Translations under genes and position numbers: made by a program | Origin: Hydractinia symbiolongicarpus | Lineage: Eukaryota; Cnidaria; Hydrozoa; Anthoathecata; Hydractiniidae | Direction of reading: 5' to 3' | NCBI RefSeq assembly: GCF_029227915.1 | Contig: NC_079875.1 | Coordinates: 1,922,001-1,986,000 of the forward strand | DNA length: 64,000 bases | The notes under the pieces: model-generated | The model's input: only the letters and a program-made list of their open reading frames with translations | Databases searched by the model: none | Told to the model about the DNA's origin: nothing | Shown here: positions 38,100-50,860 of the stretch, one piece after another | Layout of the letters: each line of letters starts with the position of its first letter | How positions within the stretch are numbered: position 1 is the first letter of the stretch

Positions 38100-39720
38100 G
38101 GGCCAAGCCCGGGATTAACGGGAAATCGCGGGTTTTCGTTTGCAGGCGATTAAACAACTTTCATTAAGCGTCCCATCAAAAATGAAAACATTTCTGAAAA
38201 CTACAAGTCTCATGCGTTTTATTGGTGAAAATTAATTTAAAAAATCGTTCGGGAAATGAGTTTACTCCCTAGGTACTTTCTTTGTATACTTTTGACTATA
38301 CGGGCCGAGTCCGGGATTTACGGGAAGTCGCGGGTTTTCGTTTGCCGGCAAATAAACTTCTTTTATTCAGCGTCTCATCAAAAATGAAAACATTTTTGAA
38401 AACTACAAGTCTCATGCGTTTTAGTGGTGAAAAGATAATTGAAAAAATCGTTTCGGAAATGAGTTTACTCACACGGTACTTTCTTTGTATACATTCGACT
38501 ATACGGGCCAAGCCCGGGATTTACGGGAAATCGCGGGTTTTTGTTTGCCGGCGATTAAACAACTTTCATTAAGCGTCTCATCAAAAATGAAAACGTTTCT
38601 GAAAACTACAAGTCTCATGCGTTTTATTGGTGAAAATTAATTTAAAAAATCGTTCGGGAAATGAGTTTACTCCCTGGGTACTTTCTTTGTATACTTTTGA
38701 CTATACGGGCCGAGTCCGGGATTTACGGGAAATCGCGGCTTTTCGTTTGCCGGCGATTAAACCTCTTTCATTCAGCGTCTCATCAAAAATGAAAACATTT
38801 TTGAAAACTACAAGTCTCATGCGTTTTAGTGGTGAAAAAATAAATTAAAAAATCGTTCTGGAAATGAGTTTACTCACAGGGTACTTTCTTTGTATACATT
38901 TGACTATACGGGCCAAGCCCGGGATTAACGGGAAATCGCGGGTTTTCGTTTGCAGGCGATTAAACAACTTTCATTAAGCGTCTCATCAAAAATGAAAACA
39001 TTTCTGAAAACTACAAGTCTCATGCGTTTTATTGGTGAAAATTAATTTAAAAAATCGTTCGGGAAATGAGTTTACTCCCTAGGTACTTTCTTTGTATACT
39101 TTTGACTATACGGGCCGAGTCCGGGATTTACGGGAAGTCGCGGGTTTTCGTTTGCCGGCAAATAAACTTCTTTTATTCAGCGTCTCATCAAAAATGAAAA
39201 CATTTTTGAAAACTACAAGTCTCATGCGTTTTAGTGGTGAAAAGATAATTGAAAATATCGTTTCGGAAATGAGTTTACTCACACGGTACTTTCTTTGTAT
39301 ACATTCGACTATACGGGCCAAGCCCGGGATTTACGGGAAATCGCGGGTTTTTGTTTGCCGGCGATTAAACAACTTTCATTAAACGTCTCATCAAAAATGA
39401 AAACGTTTCTGAAAACTACAAGTCTCATGCGTTTTATTGGTGAAAATTAATTTAAAAAATCGTTCGGGAAATGAGTTTACTCCCTGGGTACTTTCTTTGT
39501 ATACTTTTGACTATACGGGCCGAGTCCGGGATTTACGGGAAATCGCGGCTTTTCGTTTGCCGGCGATTAAACCTCTTTCATTCAGCGTCTCATCAAAAAT
39601 GAAAACATTTTTGAAAACTACAAGTCTCATGCGTTTTAGTGGTGAAAAAATAAATTAAAAAATCGTTCTGGAAATGAGTTTACTCACAGGGTACTTTCTT
39701 TGTATACATTTGACTATACG
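38100..39720 (+). repeat. 4-mer HOR, 810 bp, two copies, alternating A and chimeric monomers
   Basis: tgcaggcg near 38,142 and 38,952, the chimeric monomer start at 38,282 and 39,092, and the attggtgaaaattaattt marker near 38,624 and 39,434 are 810 bp apart. The unit alternates class A monomers with A/B chimeras carrying attggtgaaaattaattt and ccctaggtac. Differences between copies are single bases, for example attgaaaaaatcg versus attgaaaatatcg. Confidence 0.85.
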
Positions 39721-42700
39721 GGCCAAGCCCGGGATTTACAGGAAATCGCGGGTTTTCGTTTGCCGGCGATTAAACCTCTTTCATTAAGCGTCTCATCAAA
39801 AATGAAAACATTTTTGAAAACTGCAAGTCTCGTGCGTTTTAGTGGTGAAAAGATAATTGAAAAAATCGTTTCGGAAATGAGTTTACTCACAGGGTACTTT
39901 CTTTGTATACATTCGACTATACGGGCCAAGCCCGGGTTTTACGGGAAATCTCGGGTTTTCGTTTGCCCGCGATTAAACCTCTTTCATTAAGCGTCTCATC
40001 AAAAATGAAAACATTTTTGAAAACAACAAGTCTCATGCGTTTTAGTGGTGAAAAAATAAATTAAAAATCGTTCTGGAAATGAGTTTACTCACAGGGTACT
40101 TTCTTTGTATACATTCGACTATACGGGCCAAGCCCGGGATTTACGGGAAATCGCGGGTTTACGTTTGCCGGCGATTAAACCTCTTTCATTAAGCGTCTCA
40201 TCAAAAATGAAAACATTTTTGAAAACTACAAGTCTCATGCGTTTTAGTGGTGAAAAAAAAATTTAAAAAATCGTTCGGGAAATGAGTTTACTCCCTGGGA
40301 ACTTTCTTTGTATACATTCGACTATACGGGCCAAGCCCAGGATTTACGGGAAATCGCGGGATTTCGTTTGCCGGTGATTAAACCTCTTTTATTAAGCGTC
40401 TCATCAAAAATGAAAACATTTCTGAAAACTACAAGTCTCATGCGTTTTATTGGTGAAAATTAATTTAAAAAATCGTTCGGGAAATGAGTTCACTCCCTGG
40501 GTACTTTCTTTGTATACTTTTGACTATACGGGCCGAGTCCGGGATTTACGGGAAATCGCGGCTTTTCGTTTGCCGGCGCTTAAACCTCTTTCATTCAGCG
40601 TCTCATCAAAAATGAAAACATTTTTGAAAACTACAAGTCTCATGCGTTTTAGTGGTGAAAAAATAAATTAAAAAATCGTTCTGGAAATGAGTTTACTCAC
40701 ACGGTACTTTCTTTGTATACATTCGACTATACGGGCCAAGCCCGGGATTTACGGGAAATCGCGGGTTTTTGTTTGCCGGCGATTAAACAACTTTCATTAA
40801 GCGTCTCATCAAAAATGAAAACGTTTCTGAAAACTACAAGTCTCATGCGTTTTATTGGTGAAAATTAATTTAAAAAATCGTTCGGGAAATGAGTTTACTC
40901 CCTGGGTACTTTCTTTGTATACTTTTGACTATACGGGCCGAGTCCGGGATTTACGGGAAATCGCGGCTTTTCGTTTGCCGGCGATTAAACCTCTTTCATT
41001 CAGCGTCTCATCAAAAATGAAAACATTTTTGAAAACTACAAGTCTCATGCGTTTTAGTGGTGAAAAAATAAATTAAAAAATCGTTCTGGAAATGAGTTTA
41101 CTCACAGGGTACTTTCTTTGTATACATTTGACTATACGGGCCAATCCCGGGATTTACAGGAAATCGCGGGTTTTCGTTTGCCGGCGATTAAACCTCTTTC
41201 ATTAAGCGTCTCATCAAAAATGAAAACATTTTTGAAAACTGCAAGTCTCGTGCGTTTTAGTGGTGAAAAGATAATTGAAAAAATCGTTTCGGAAATGAGT
41301 TTACTCACAGGGTACTTTCTTTGTATACATTCGACTATACGGGCCAAGCCCGGGTTTTACGGGAAATCTCGGGTTTTCGTTTGCCCGCGATTAATCCTCT
41401 TTCATTAAGCGTCTCATCAAAAATGAAAACATTTTTGAAAGCAACAAGTCTCATGCGTTTTAGTGGTGAAAAAATAAATTAAAAAATCGTTCTGGAAATG
41501 AGTTTACTCACAGGGTACTTTCTTTGTATACATTCGACTATACGGGCCAAGCCCGGGATTTACGGGAAATCGCGGGTTTACGTTTGCCGGCGATTAAACC
41601 TCTTTCATTAAGCGTCTCATCAAAAATGAAAACATTTTTGAAAACTACAAGTCTCATGCGTTTTAGTGGTGAAAAAAAAATTTAAAAAATCGTTCGGGAA
41701 ATGAGTTTACTCCCTGGGAACTTTCTTTGTATACATTCGACTATACGGGCCAAGCCCAGGATTTACGGGAAATCGCGGGATTTCGTTTGCCGGTGATTAA
41801 ACCTCTTTTATTAAGCGTCTCATCAAAAATGAAAACATTTCTGAAAACTACAAGTCTCATGCGTTTTATTGGTGAAAATTAATTTAAAAAATCGTTCGGG
41901 AAATGAGTTCACTCCCTGGGTACTTTCTTTGTATACTTTTGACTATACGGGCCGAGTCCGGGATTTACGGGAAATCGCGGCTTTTCGTTTGCCGGCGATT
42001 AAACCTCTTTCATTCAGCGTCTCATCAAAAATGAAAACATTTTTGAAAACTACAAGTCTCATGCGTTTTAGTGGTGAAAAAATAAATTAAAAAATCGTTC
42101 TGGAAATGAGTTTACTCACAGGGTACTTTCTTTGTATACATTTGACTATACGGGCCAAGCCCGGGATTTACAGGAAATCGCGGGTTTTCGTTTGCCGGCG
42201 ATTAAACCTCTTTCATTAAGCGTCTCATCAAAAATGAAAACATTTTTAAAAACTGCAAGTCTCGTGCGTTTTAGTGGTGAAAAGATAATTGAAAAAATCG
42301 TTTCGGAAATGAGTTTACTCACAGGGTACTTTCTTTGTATACATTCGACTATACGGGCCAAGCCCGGGTTTTACGGGAAATCTCGGGTTTTCGTTTGCCC
42401 GCGATTAAACCTCTTTCATTAAGCGTCTCATAAAAAATGAAAACATTTTTGAAAACAACAAGTCTCATGCGTTTTAGTGGTGAAAAAATAAATTAAAAAA
42501 TCGTTCTGGAAATGAGTTTACTCACAGGGTACTTTCTTTGTATACATTCGACTATACGGGCCAAGCCCGGGATTTACGGGAAATCGCGGGTTTACGTTTG
42601 CCGGCGATTAAACCTCTTTCATTAAGCGTCTCATCAAAAATGAAAACATTTTTGAAAACTACAAGTCTCATGCGTTTTAGTGGTGAAAAAAAAATTTAAA

Positions 42701-42830
42701 AAATCGTTCGGGAAATGAGTTTACTCCCTGGGAACTTTCTTTGTATACATTCGACTATACGGGCCAAGCCCGGGATTTACGGGAAATCGCGGGATTTCGT
42801 TTGCCGGTGATTAAACCTCTTTTATTAAGC
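39720..42830 (+). repeat. 7-mer then 5-mer HOR copies (1,418 and 1,014 bp)
   Basis: The class A frame starting at 39,700 recurs at 41,118 (1,418 bp) and 42,132 (1,014 bp). The first copy carries two additional monomers near 40,680-41,085 that duplicate its neighbours 405 bp earlier (attggtgaaaattaattt at about 40,446 and 40,851). A third, partial copy runs to about 42,830. Shared private changes include tttgcccgcg, and ggaactttc after ccct. Confidence 0.8.
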
Positions 42831-44459
42831 GTCTAATCAAAAATGAAAACATTTTTGAAAACTGCAAGTCTCATGCGTTTTAGTGGTGAAAAGATAATTG
42901 AAAAAATCGTTTCGGAAATGAGTTTACTCACAGGGTTCTTTCTTTGTATACATTCAACTATACGGGCCAAGCCCGGGATTTACGGGAAATCGCGGGTTTT
43001 CGTTTGCCGGCGATTAAACAACTTTCATTAAGCGTCTCATCAAAAATGAAAACATTTCTGAAAACTACAAGTCTCATGCGTTTTAGCGGTGAAAAAATAA
43101 TTGAAAAAATCGTTTCGGAAATGAGTTTACTCACAGGGTACTTTCTTTGTATACATTCGACTATACGGGCCAAGCCCGGGATTTACGGGAAATCGCGGGT
43201 TTTCGTTTGCAGGCGATTAAACAACTTTCATTAAGCGTCTCATCAAAAATGAAAACATTTCTGAAAACTACAAGTCTCATGCGTTTTATTGGTGAAAATT
43301 AATTTAAAAAATCGTTCGGGAAATGAGTTTACTCCCTAGGTACTTTCTTTGTATACTTTTGACTATACGGGCCGAGTCCGGGATTTACGGGAAGTCGCGG
43401 GTTTTCGTTTGCCGGCAAATAAACTTCTTTTATTCAGCGTCTCATCAAAAATGAAAACATTTTTGAAAACTACAAGTCTCATGCGTTTTAGTGGTGAAAA
43501 GATAATTGAAAAAATCGTTTCGGAAATAAGTTTACTCACACGGTACTTTCTTTGTATACATTCGACTATACGGGCCAAGCCCGGGATTTACGGGAAATCG
43601 CGGGTTTTTGTTTGCCGGCGATTAAACAACTTTCATTAAGCGTCTCATCCAAAATGAAAACGTTTCTGAAAACTACAAGTCTCATGTGTTTTATTGGTGA
43701 AAATTAATTTAAAAAATCGTTCGGGAAATGAGTTTACTCCCTGGGTACTTTCTTTGTATACTTTTGACTATACGGGCCGAGTCTGGGATTTACGGGAAGT
43801 CGCGGGTTTTCGTTTGCCGGCAATTAAACTTCTTTTATTCAGCGTCTCATCAAAAATGAAAACATTTTTAAAAACTACAAGTCTCATGGGCTTTAGTGGT
43901 GAAATAATAATTTAAAAAATCGTTCGGGAAATGAGTTTACACCCCGGGTACTTTCTTTGTATACTTTTGACTATACAGGCCGAGTCCGGCATTTACGGGA
44001 AATCGCAGGTTTTCGTTTGCCGGCGATTAAACTTCTTTTATTCAGCGTCTCATCAAAAATGAAAAAATTTTTGAAAACTACAAGTCTCATGCGTTTTAGT
44101 GGTGAAAAAATAATTTAAAAAATCGTTTTGAAAATGAGTTTACTCACAGGGTACTTTCTTTGTATACATTCGACTATACGGGCCAAGCCCGGGATTTAAC
44201 GGGATATCGCGGGTTTTCGTTTGCCGGCGATTAAACCGCTTTCATTAAGCGTCTCATCAAAAATGAAAACATTTCTGAAAACTACAAGTCTCATGTGTTT
44301 TAGTGGTGAAAAAATAATTTAAATAATCGTTTGGGAAATGAGTTTACTCCCTGGGTACTTTCTTTTTATTCTTTTGACTATACGGGCCGAGTCGGGGATT
44401 TACGGGAAATCGCAGGTTTTCGTTTGCCGGCGATTAAACTTCTTTTATTCAGCGTCTCA

Positions 44460-44481
44460 TCAAAAATGTACACATTTTTGA
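44460..44481. repeat. Improved inverted repeat, 10-bp arms, 2-base spacer
   Basis: In this variant the loop GAAAAC became GTACAC. TCAAAAATGT at 44,460-44,469 and ACATTTTTGA at 44,472-44,481 are now exact reverse complements with only AC between them. The same variant is seen near 45,475, 46,927, 47,942, 48,784, 50,031, 53,279, 54,122, 55,370, 57,400, 59,512 and 60,330, and nowhere left of 44 kb. Confidence 0.88.
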
Positions 44482-45709
44482 AAACTACAAGTCTCATGCG
44501 TTTTAGTGGTGAAGAAATAATTTAAAAAACCGTTCGGGAAATGAGTTTACTCACAGGGTACTTTCTTTGTATACATTCGACTATACGGGCCAAGCCCGGG
44601 ATTTACGGGAAATCGCGGGTTTTTGTTTGCCGGCGATTAAACAACTTTCATTAAGCGTCTCATCCAAAATGAAAACGTTTCTGAAAACTACAAGTCTCAT
44701 GTGTTTTATTGGTGAAAATTAATTTAAAAAATCGTTCGGGAAATGAGTTTACTCCCTGGGTACTTTCTTTGTATACTTTTGACTATACGGGCCGAGTCTG
44801 GGATTTACGGGAAGTCGCGGGTTTTCGTTTGCCGGCAATTAAACTTCTTTTATTCAGCGTCTCATCAAAAATGAAAACATTTTTAAAAACTACAAGTCTC
44901 ATGGGCTTTAGTGGTGAAATAATAATTTAAAAAATCGTTCGGGAAATGAGTTTACACCCCGGGTACTTTCTTTGTATACTTTTGACTATACAGGCCGAGT
45001 CCGGCATTTACGGGAAATCGCAGGTTTTCGTTTGCCGGCGATTAAACTTCTTTTATTCAGCGTCTCATCAAAAATGAAAAAATTTTTGAAAACTACAAGT
45101 CTCATGCGTTTTAGTGGTGAAAAAATAATTTAAAAAATCGTTTTGAAAATGAGTTTACTCACAGGGTACTTTCTTTGTATACATTCGACTATACGGGCCA
45201 AGCCCGGGATTTAACGGGATATCGCGGGTTTTCGTTTGCCGGCGATTAAACCGCTTTCATTAAGCGTCTCATCAAAAATGAAAACATTTCTGAAAACTAC
45301 AAGTCTCATGTGTTTTAGTGGTGAAAAAATAATTTAAATAATCGTTTGGGAAATGAGTTTACTCCCTGGGTACTTTCTTTTTATTCTTTTGACTATACGG
45401 GCCGAGTCGGGGATTTACGGGAAATCGCAGGTTTTCGTTTGCCGGCGATTAAACTTCTTTTATTCAGCGTCTCATCAAAAATGTACACATTTTTGAAAAC
45501 TACAAGTCTCATACGTTTTAGTGGTGAAGAAATAATTTAAAAAACCGTTCGGGAAATGAGTTTACTCACAGGGTACTTTCTTTGTATACATTCGACTATA
45601 CGGGCCAAGCCCGGGATTTACGGGAAATCGCGGGTTTTCGTTTGCCGGCGATTAAACCACTTTCATTAAGCGTCTCATCAAAAATGAAAACATTTCTGAA
45701 AACTACAAG

Positions 45710-45771
45710 TCTCATGCGTTTTAGTGGTGAAAAAATAATTTCTCATGGGCCTTAGTGGTAAAATAATAATT
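45710..45771 (+). repeat. 31-bp internal tandem duplication in a monomer (copy 1)
   Basis: Two versions of the segment running from tctcatg to aataatt stand side by side, starting at 45,710 (tctcatgcgttttag) and 45,741 (tctcatgggccttag), each 31 bp. They come from two different monomer types, so this is an out-of-register join between sister monomers rather than simple copying in place. The monomer becomes 234 bp. Confidence 0.92.
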
Positions 45772-48176
45772 TAAAAAATCGTGTGGGAAATGAGTTTACT
45801 CCCTGGGAACTTTCTTTGTATACTTTTGACTATACGGGCCGAGTCCGGGATTTGTGGGAAGTCGCAGGTTTTCGTTTGTAGGCGATTAAACTTCTTTTAT
45901 TCAGCGTCTTATCAAAAATGAAAACATTTTTGAAAACTACAAGTCTCATGCGTTTTAGTGGGGAAAAAATAATTTAAAAAATCGTTCGAGAAATGAGTTT
46001 ACACCCTGGGTACTTTCTTTGTATACTTTTGATTATACGGGCCGAGTCCGGGATTTACGGGAAATCGCAGGTTTTCGTTTGCCGGTGATTAAACCACTTT
46101 CATTAAGCGTCTCATCAAAAATAAAAAGATTTCTGAAAACTACAAGTCTCATGTGTTTTATTGGTGAAAATTAATTTAAAAAATCGTTCGGGAAATGAGT
46201 TTACTCCCTGGGTACTTTCTTTGTATACTTTTGACTATACGGGCCGAGTCTGGGATTTACGGGAAGTCGCGGGTTTTCGTTTGCCGGCAATTAAACTTCT
46301 TTTATTCAGCGTCTCATCAAAAATGAAAACATTTTTAAAAACTACAAGTCTCATGGGCTTTAGTGGTGAAATAATAATTTAAAAAATCGTTCGGGAAATG
46401 AGTTTACACCCCGGGTACTTTCTTTGTATACTTTTGACTATACAGGCCGAGTCCGGCATTTACGGGAAATCGCAGGTTTTCGTTTGCCGGCGATTAAACT
46501 TCTTTTATTCAGCGTCTCATCAAAAATGAAAAAATTTTTGAAAACTACAAGTCTCATGCGTTTTAGTGGTGAAAAAATAATTTAAAAAATCGTTTTGAAA
46601 ATGAGTTTACTCACAGGGTACTTTCTTTGTATACATTCGACTATACGGGCCAAGCCCGGGATTTAACGGGATATCGCGGGTTTTCGTTTGCCGGCGATTA
46701 AACCGCTTTCATTAAGCGTCTCATCAAAAATGAAAACATTTCTGAAAACTACAAGTCTCATGTGTTTTAGTGGTGAAAAAATAATTTAAATAATCGTTTG
46801 GGAAATGAGTTTACTCCCTGGGTACTTTCTTTTTATTCTTTTGACTATACGGGCCGAGTCGGGGATTTACGGGAAATCGCAGGTTTTCGTTTGCCGGCGA
46901 TTAAACTTCTTTTATTCAGCGTCTCATCAAAAATGTACACATTTTTGAAAACTACAAGTCTCATGCGTTTTAGTGGTGAAGAAATAATTTAAAAAACCGT
47001 TCGGGAAATGAGTTTACTCACAGGGTACTTTCTTTGTATACATTCGACTATACGGGCCAAGCCCGGGATTTACGGGAAATCGCGGGTTTTTGTTTGCCGG
47101 CGATTAAACAACTTTCATTAAGCGTCTCATCCAAAATGAAAACGTTTCTGAAAACTACAAGTCTCATGTGTTTTATTGGTGAAAATTAATTTAAAAAATC
47201 GTTCGGGAAATGAGTTTACTCCCTGGGTACTTTCTTTGTATACTTTTGACTATACGGGCCGAGTCTGGGATTTACGGGAAGTCGCGGGTTTTCGTTTGCC
47301 GGCAATTAAACTTCTTTTATTCAGCGTCTCATCAAAAATGAAAACATTTTTAAAAACTACAAGTCTCATGGGCTTTAGTGGTGAAATAATAATTTAAAAA
47401 ATCGTTCGGGAAATGAGTTTACACCCCGGGTACTTTCTTTGTATACTTTTGACTATACAGGCCGAGTCCGGCATTTACGGGAAATCGCAGGTTTTCGTTT
47501 GCCGGCGATTAAACTTCTTTTATTCAGCGTCTCATCAAAAATGAAAAAATTTTTGAAAACTACAAGTCTCATGCGTTTTAGTGGTGAAAAAATAATTTAA
47601 AAAATCGTTTTGAAAATGAGTTTACTCACAGGGTACTTTCTTTGTATACATTCGACTATACGGGCCAAGCCCGGGATTTAACGGGATATCGCGGGTTTTC
47701 GTTTGCCGGCGATTAAACCGCTTTCATTAAGCGTCTCATCAAAAATGAAAACATTTCTGAAAACTACAAGTCTCATGTGTTTTAGTGGTGAAAAAATAAT
47801 TTAAATAATCGTTTGGGAAATGAGTTTACTCCCTGGGTACTTTCTTTTTATTCTTTTGACTATACGGGCCGAGTCGGGGATTTACGGGAAATCGCAGGTT
47901 TTCGTTTGCCGGCGATTAAACTTCTTTTATTCAGCGTCTCATCAAAAATGTACACATTTTTGAAAACTACAAGTCTCATACGTTTTAGTGGTGAAGAAAT
48001 AATTTAAAAAACCGTTCGGGAAATGAGTTTACTCACAGGGTACTTTCTTTGTATACATTCGACTATACGGGCCAAGCCCGGGATTTACGGGAAATCGCGG
48101 GTTTTCGTTTGCCGGCGATTAAACCACTTTCATTAAGCGTCTCATCAAAAATGAAAACATTTCTGAAAACTACAAG

Positions 48177-48238
48177 TCTCATGCGTTTTAGTGGTGAAAA
48201 AATAATTTCTCATGGGCCTTAGTGGTAAAATAATAATT
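48177..48238 (+). repeat. 31-bp internal duplication (copy 2)
   Basis: The same join as at 45,710: tctcatgcg starts at 48,177 and tctcatgggcc at 48,208. It lies in the second 2,467-bp unit, so it was copied along with the HOR. Confidence 0.92.
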
Positions 48239-48624
48239 TAAAAAATCGTGTGGGAAATGAGTTTACTCCCTGGGAACTTTATTGTATACTTTTGACTATA
48301 CGGGCCGAGTCCGGGATTTGTGGGAAGTCGCAGGTTTTCGTTTGTAGGCGATTAAACTTCTTTTATTCAGCGTCTTATCAAAAATGAAAACATTTTTGAA
48401 AACTACAAGTCTCATGCGTTTTAGTGGGGAAAAAATAATTTAAAAAATCGTTCGAGAAATGAGTTTACACCCTGGGTACTTTCTTTGTATACTTTTGATT
48501 ATACGGGCCGAGTCCGGGATTTACGGGAAATCGCAGGTTTTCGTTTGCCGGTGATTAAACCACTTTCATTAAGCGTCTCATCAAAAATAAAAAGATTTCT
48601 GAAAACTACAAGTCTCATGTGTTT

Positions 48625-49320
48625 TAGTGGTGAAAAAATAATTTAAATAATCGTTTGGGAAATGAGTTTACTCCCTGGGTACTTTCTTTTTATTCTTTTG
48701 ACTATACGGGCCGAGTCGGGGATTTACGGGAAATCGCAGGTTTTCGTTTGCCGGCGATTAAACTTCTTTTATTCAGCGTCTCATCAAAAATGTACACATT
48801 TTTGAAAACTACAAGTCTCATGCGTTTTAGTGGTGAAGAAATAATTTAAAAAACCGTTCGGGAAATGAGTTTACTCACAGGGTACTTTCTTTGTATACAT
48901 TCGACTATACGGGCCAAGCCCGGGATTTACGGGAAATCGCGGGTTTTCGTTTGCCGGCGATTAAACCACTTTCATTAAGCGTCTCATCAAAAATGAAAAC
49001 ATTTCTGAAAACTACAAGTCTCATGGGTTTTAGTGGTGAAAAAATAATTTCTCATGGGCCTTAGTGGTAAAATAATAATTTAAAAAATCGTGTGGGAAAT
49101 GAGTTTACTCCCTGGGAACTTTCTTTGTATACTTTTGACTATACGGGCCGAGTCCGGGATTTGTGGGAAGTCGCAGGTTTTCGTTTGTAGGCGATTAAAC
49201 TTCTTTTATTCAGCGTCTTATCAAAAATGAAAACATTTTTGAAAACTACAAGTCTCATGCGTTTTAGTGGGGAAAAAATAATTTAAAAAATCGTTCGAGA
49301 AATGAGTTTACACCCTGGAT
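48625..49320 (+). repeat. Partial third tail unit, 842-bp 4-mer step
   Basis: The monomer at 47,813 and its followers, including the 31-bp insertion, recur at 48,655. The step is 842 bp (4 x 203 + 31 - 1). The lost base is at about 48,281, where ggaactttattg replaces ggaactttctttg. In the sister superblock the same step is 843 bp (53,150 to 53,993). The unit ends near 49,320, where the sequence changes to gccaagcccggg with ccctggatac. Confidence 0.8.
49019..49080 (+). repeat. 31-bp internal duplication (copy 3)
   Basis: The same join, with starts at 49,019 and 49,050. The first half here reads tctcatgggttttag rather than tctcatgcgttttag, a private change of this copy. Confidence 0.92.
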
Positions 49321-50860
49321 ACTTTCTTTGTATACTTTTGACTATACGGGCCAAGCCCGGGATTTACGGGAAATCGCGGGTTTTCGTTTGCCGGCGATTA
49401 AGCCAATTTCATTAAGCGTCTCATCAAAAATAAAAAGATTTCTGAAAACTACAAGTCTCATGCGTTTTAGTGGTGAATAAATGAATTAAAAAATCGTTCG
49501 GGAAATGAGTTTACTCCCTGGGTACTATCTTTGTATACTTTTGACTATACGGGCCAAGCCCGGGATTTACGGGAAATCGCGGGTTTTCGTTTGCCGGAGA
49601 TTAAACTTCTTTTATTCAGCGTCTCATCAGAAATGAAAACATTTTTAAAAACTACAAGTCTTATGCGTTTTAGTGGTGAAAAAATAATTTAAAAAATCGT
49701 TCTGGAAATAAGTTTACTCGCAGGGCACTTTCTTTGTATACATTCAACTATACGGTCAAGCCCGGAATTTACGGGAAATCGCAGGTTTTCGTTTGCCGGC
49801 GATTAAACCTCTTTCATTAAGCGTCTCATCAAAAATGAAAACATTTTTAAAAACTACAAGTCTCATGGGCTTTAGTGGTGAAATAATAATTTAAAAAATC
49901 GTTCGGGAAATGAGTTTACACCCTGGGTACTTTCTTTGTATACTTTTTACTATACGGGCCGAGTCCGGGATTTACGGGAAATCGCAGGTTTTCGTTTGCC
50001 GGCGATTAAACTTCTTTTATTCAGCGTCTCATCAAAAATGTACACATTTTTGAAAACTACAAGTCTCATGCGTTTTAGTGGTGAAGAAATAATTTAAAAA
50101 ACCGTTCGGGAAATGAGTTTACTCACAGGGTACTTTCTTTGTATACATTCGACTATACGGGCCAAGCCCGGGATTTACGGGAAATCGCGGGTTTTCGTTT
50201 GCCGGCGATTAAACCGCTTTCATTAAGCGTCTCATCAAAAATGAAAACATTTCTGAAAACTACAAGTCTCATGCGTTTTAGTGGTGAAAAAATAATTTAA
50301 AAATTCGTTCGGGAAATGAGTTTACTCACTGGGTACTTTCCTTGCATACTTTTGACTATACGGGCCGAGTCCGGGATTTACGGGAAATCGCGGGTTTTCG
50401 TTTGCCTGCGATTAAACTTCTTTTATTCAGCGTCTCATTAAAAATGAAACCATTTTTAAAAACTACAAGTCTCATGGGCTTTAGTGGTAAAATAATAATT
50501 TAAAAAATCGTTTGGGAAATGAGTTTACTCCCTGGGTACTTTCTTTGTATACTTTTGACTATACGGGCCGAGTCCGGGATTTGTGGGAAGTCGCAGGTTT
50601 TCGTTTGTAGGCGATTAAACTTCTTTTATTCAGCGTCTCATCAAAAATGAAAACATTTTTGAAAACTACCAGTCTCATGCGTTTTAGTGGTGAAAAAATA
50701 ATTTAAAAAATCGTTCGGGAAATGAGTTTACACCCTGGGTACTCTCTTTGTACACTTTTGACTATACGGGCCGAGTCCGGGAATTACGGGAAATCGCAGG
50801 TTTTTGTTTGCCGGCGATTAAACTTCTTTTATTCAGCGTCTCATCAAAAATGAAAACATT
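49320..50860 (+). repeat. Right part of superblock P1, mixed A/B monomers
   Basis: Non-periodic monomers with private changes: ataagtttactcgcagggcac, tacggtcaagcccgg (one base lost), atgaaaccattttt, tttgtaggcg and cctgcg. The stretch recurs 5,338 bp downstream at 54,660-56,200 (for example ccaatttc at 49,403 and 54,741, and atgaaacc near 50,446 and 55,784), which defines the right half of superblock P2. Confidence 0.82.

Larger units (their letters stand above)
43690..48624 (+). repeat. 12-mer HOR, 2,467 bp, two copies, each holding two 1,015-bp 5-mers
   Basis: Equivalent points lie at 43,694 and 46,161, 44,331 and 46,798, 44,709 and 47,176, and 45,346 and 47,813, all 2,467 bp apart (12 x 203 + 31). 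Inside each unit a 1,015-bp 5-mer occurs twice (43,694/44,709 and 46,161/47,176). It is followed by a short tail with the 31-bp insertion. Private markers of the 5-mer are atttaacgggatatcg, tctttttattctttt in place of the usual gtatac segment, and atgtacacattttt. Confidence 0.88.
42040..50860 (+). repeat. Superblock P1, 8,819-bp repeat unit (~43 monomers)
   Basis: From about 42,040 the sequence matches the sequence from about 50,860, with an offset of 8,819 bp. Examples of equivalent points are 42,132/50,951, 42,944/51,763, 43,694/52,513 and 44,331/53,150. The unit length equals 43 x 203 plus three 31-bp insertions minus about 3 bp. It holds smaller HORs inside it: two 2,467-bp 12-mers and an 842-bp 4-mer. 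Copy differences are rare single bases, so the large duplication is recent compared with the monomer divergence. Confidence 0.82.

Noticed and set aside
37891-38157. 88-codon minus-strand open frame, and many 71-codon relatives such as 331-546 and 34,647-34,862
   Set aside because: Antisense shadow of the same class A segment. Its length follows from the absence of stops in that stretch; a private base change upstream lengthens it here. No sign of coding constraint.
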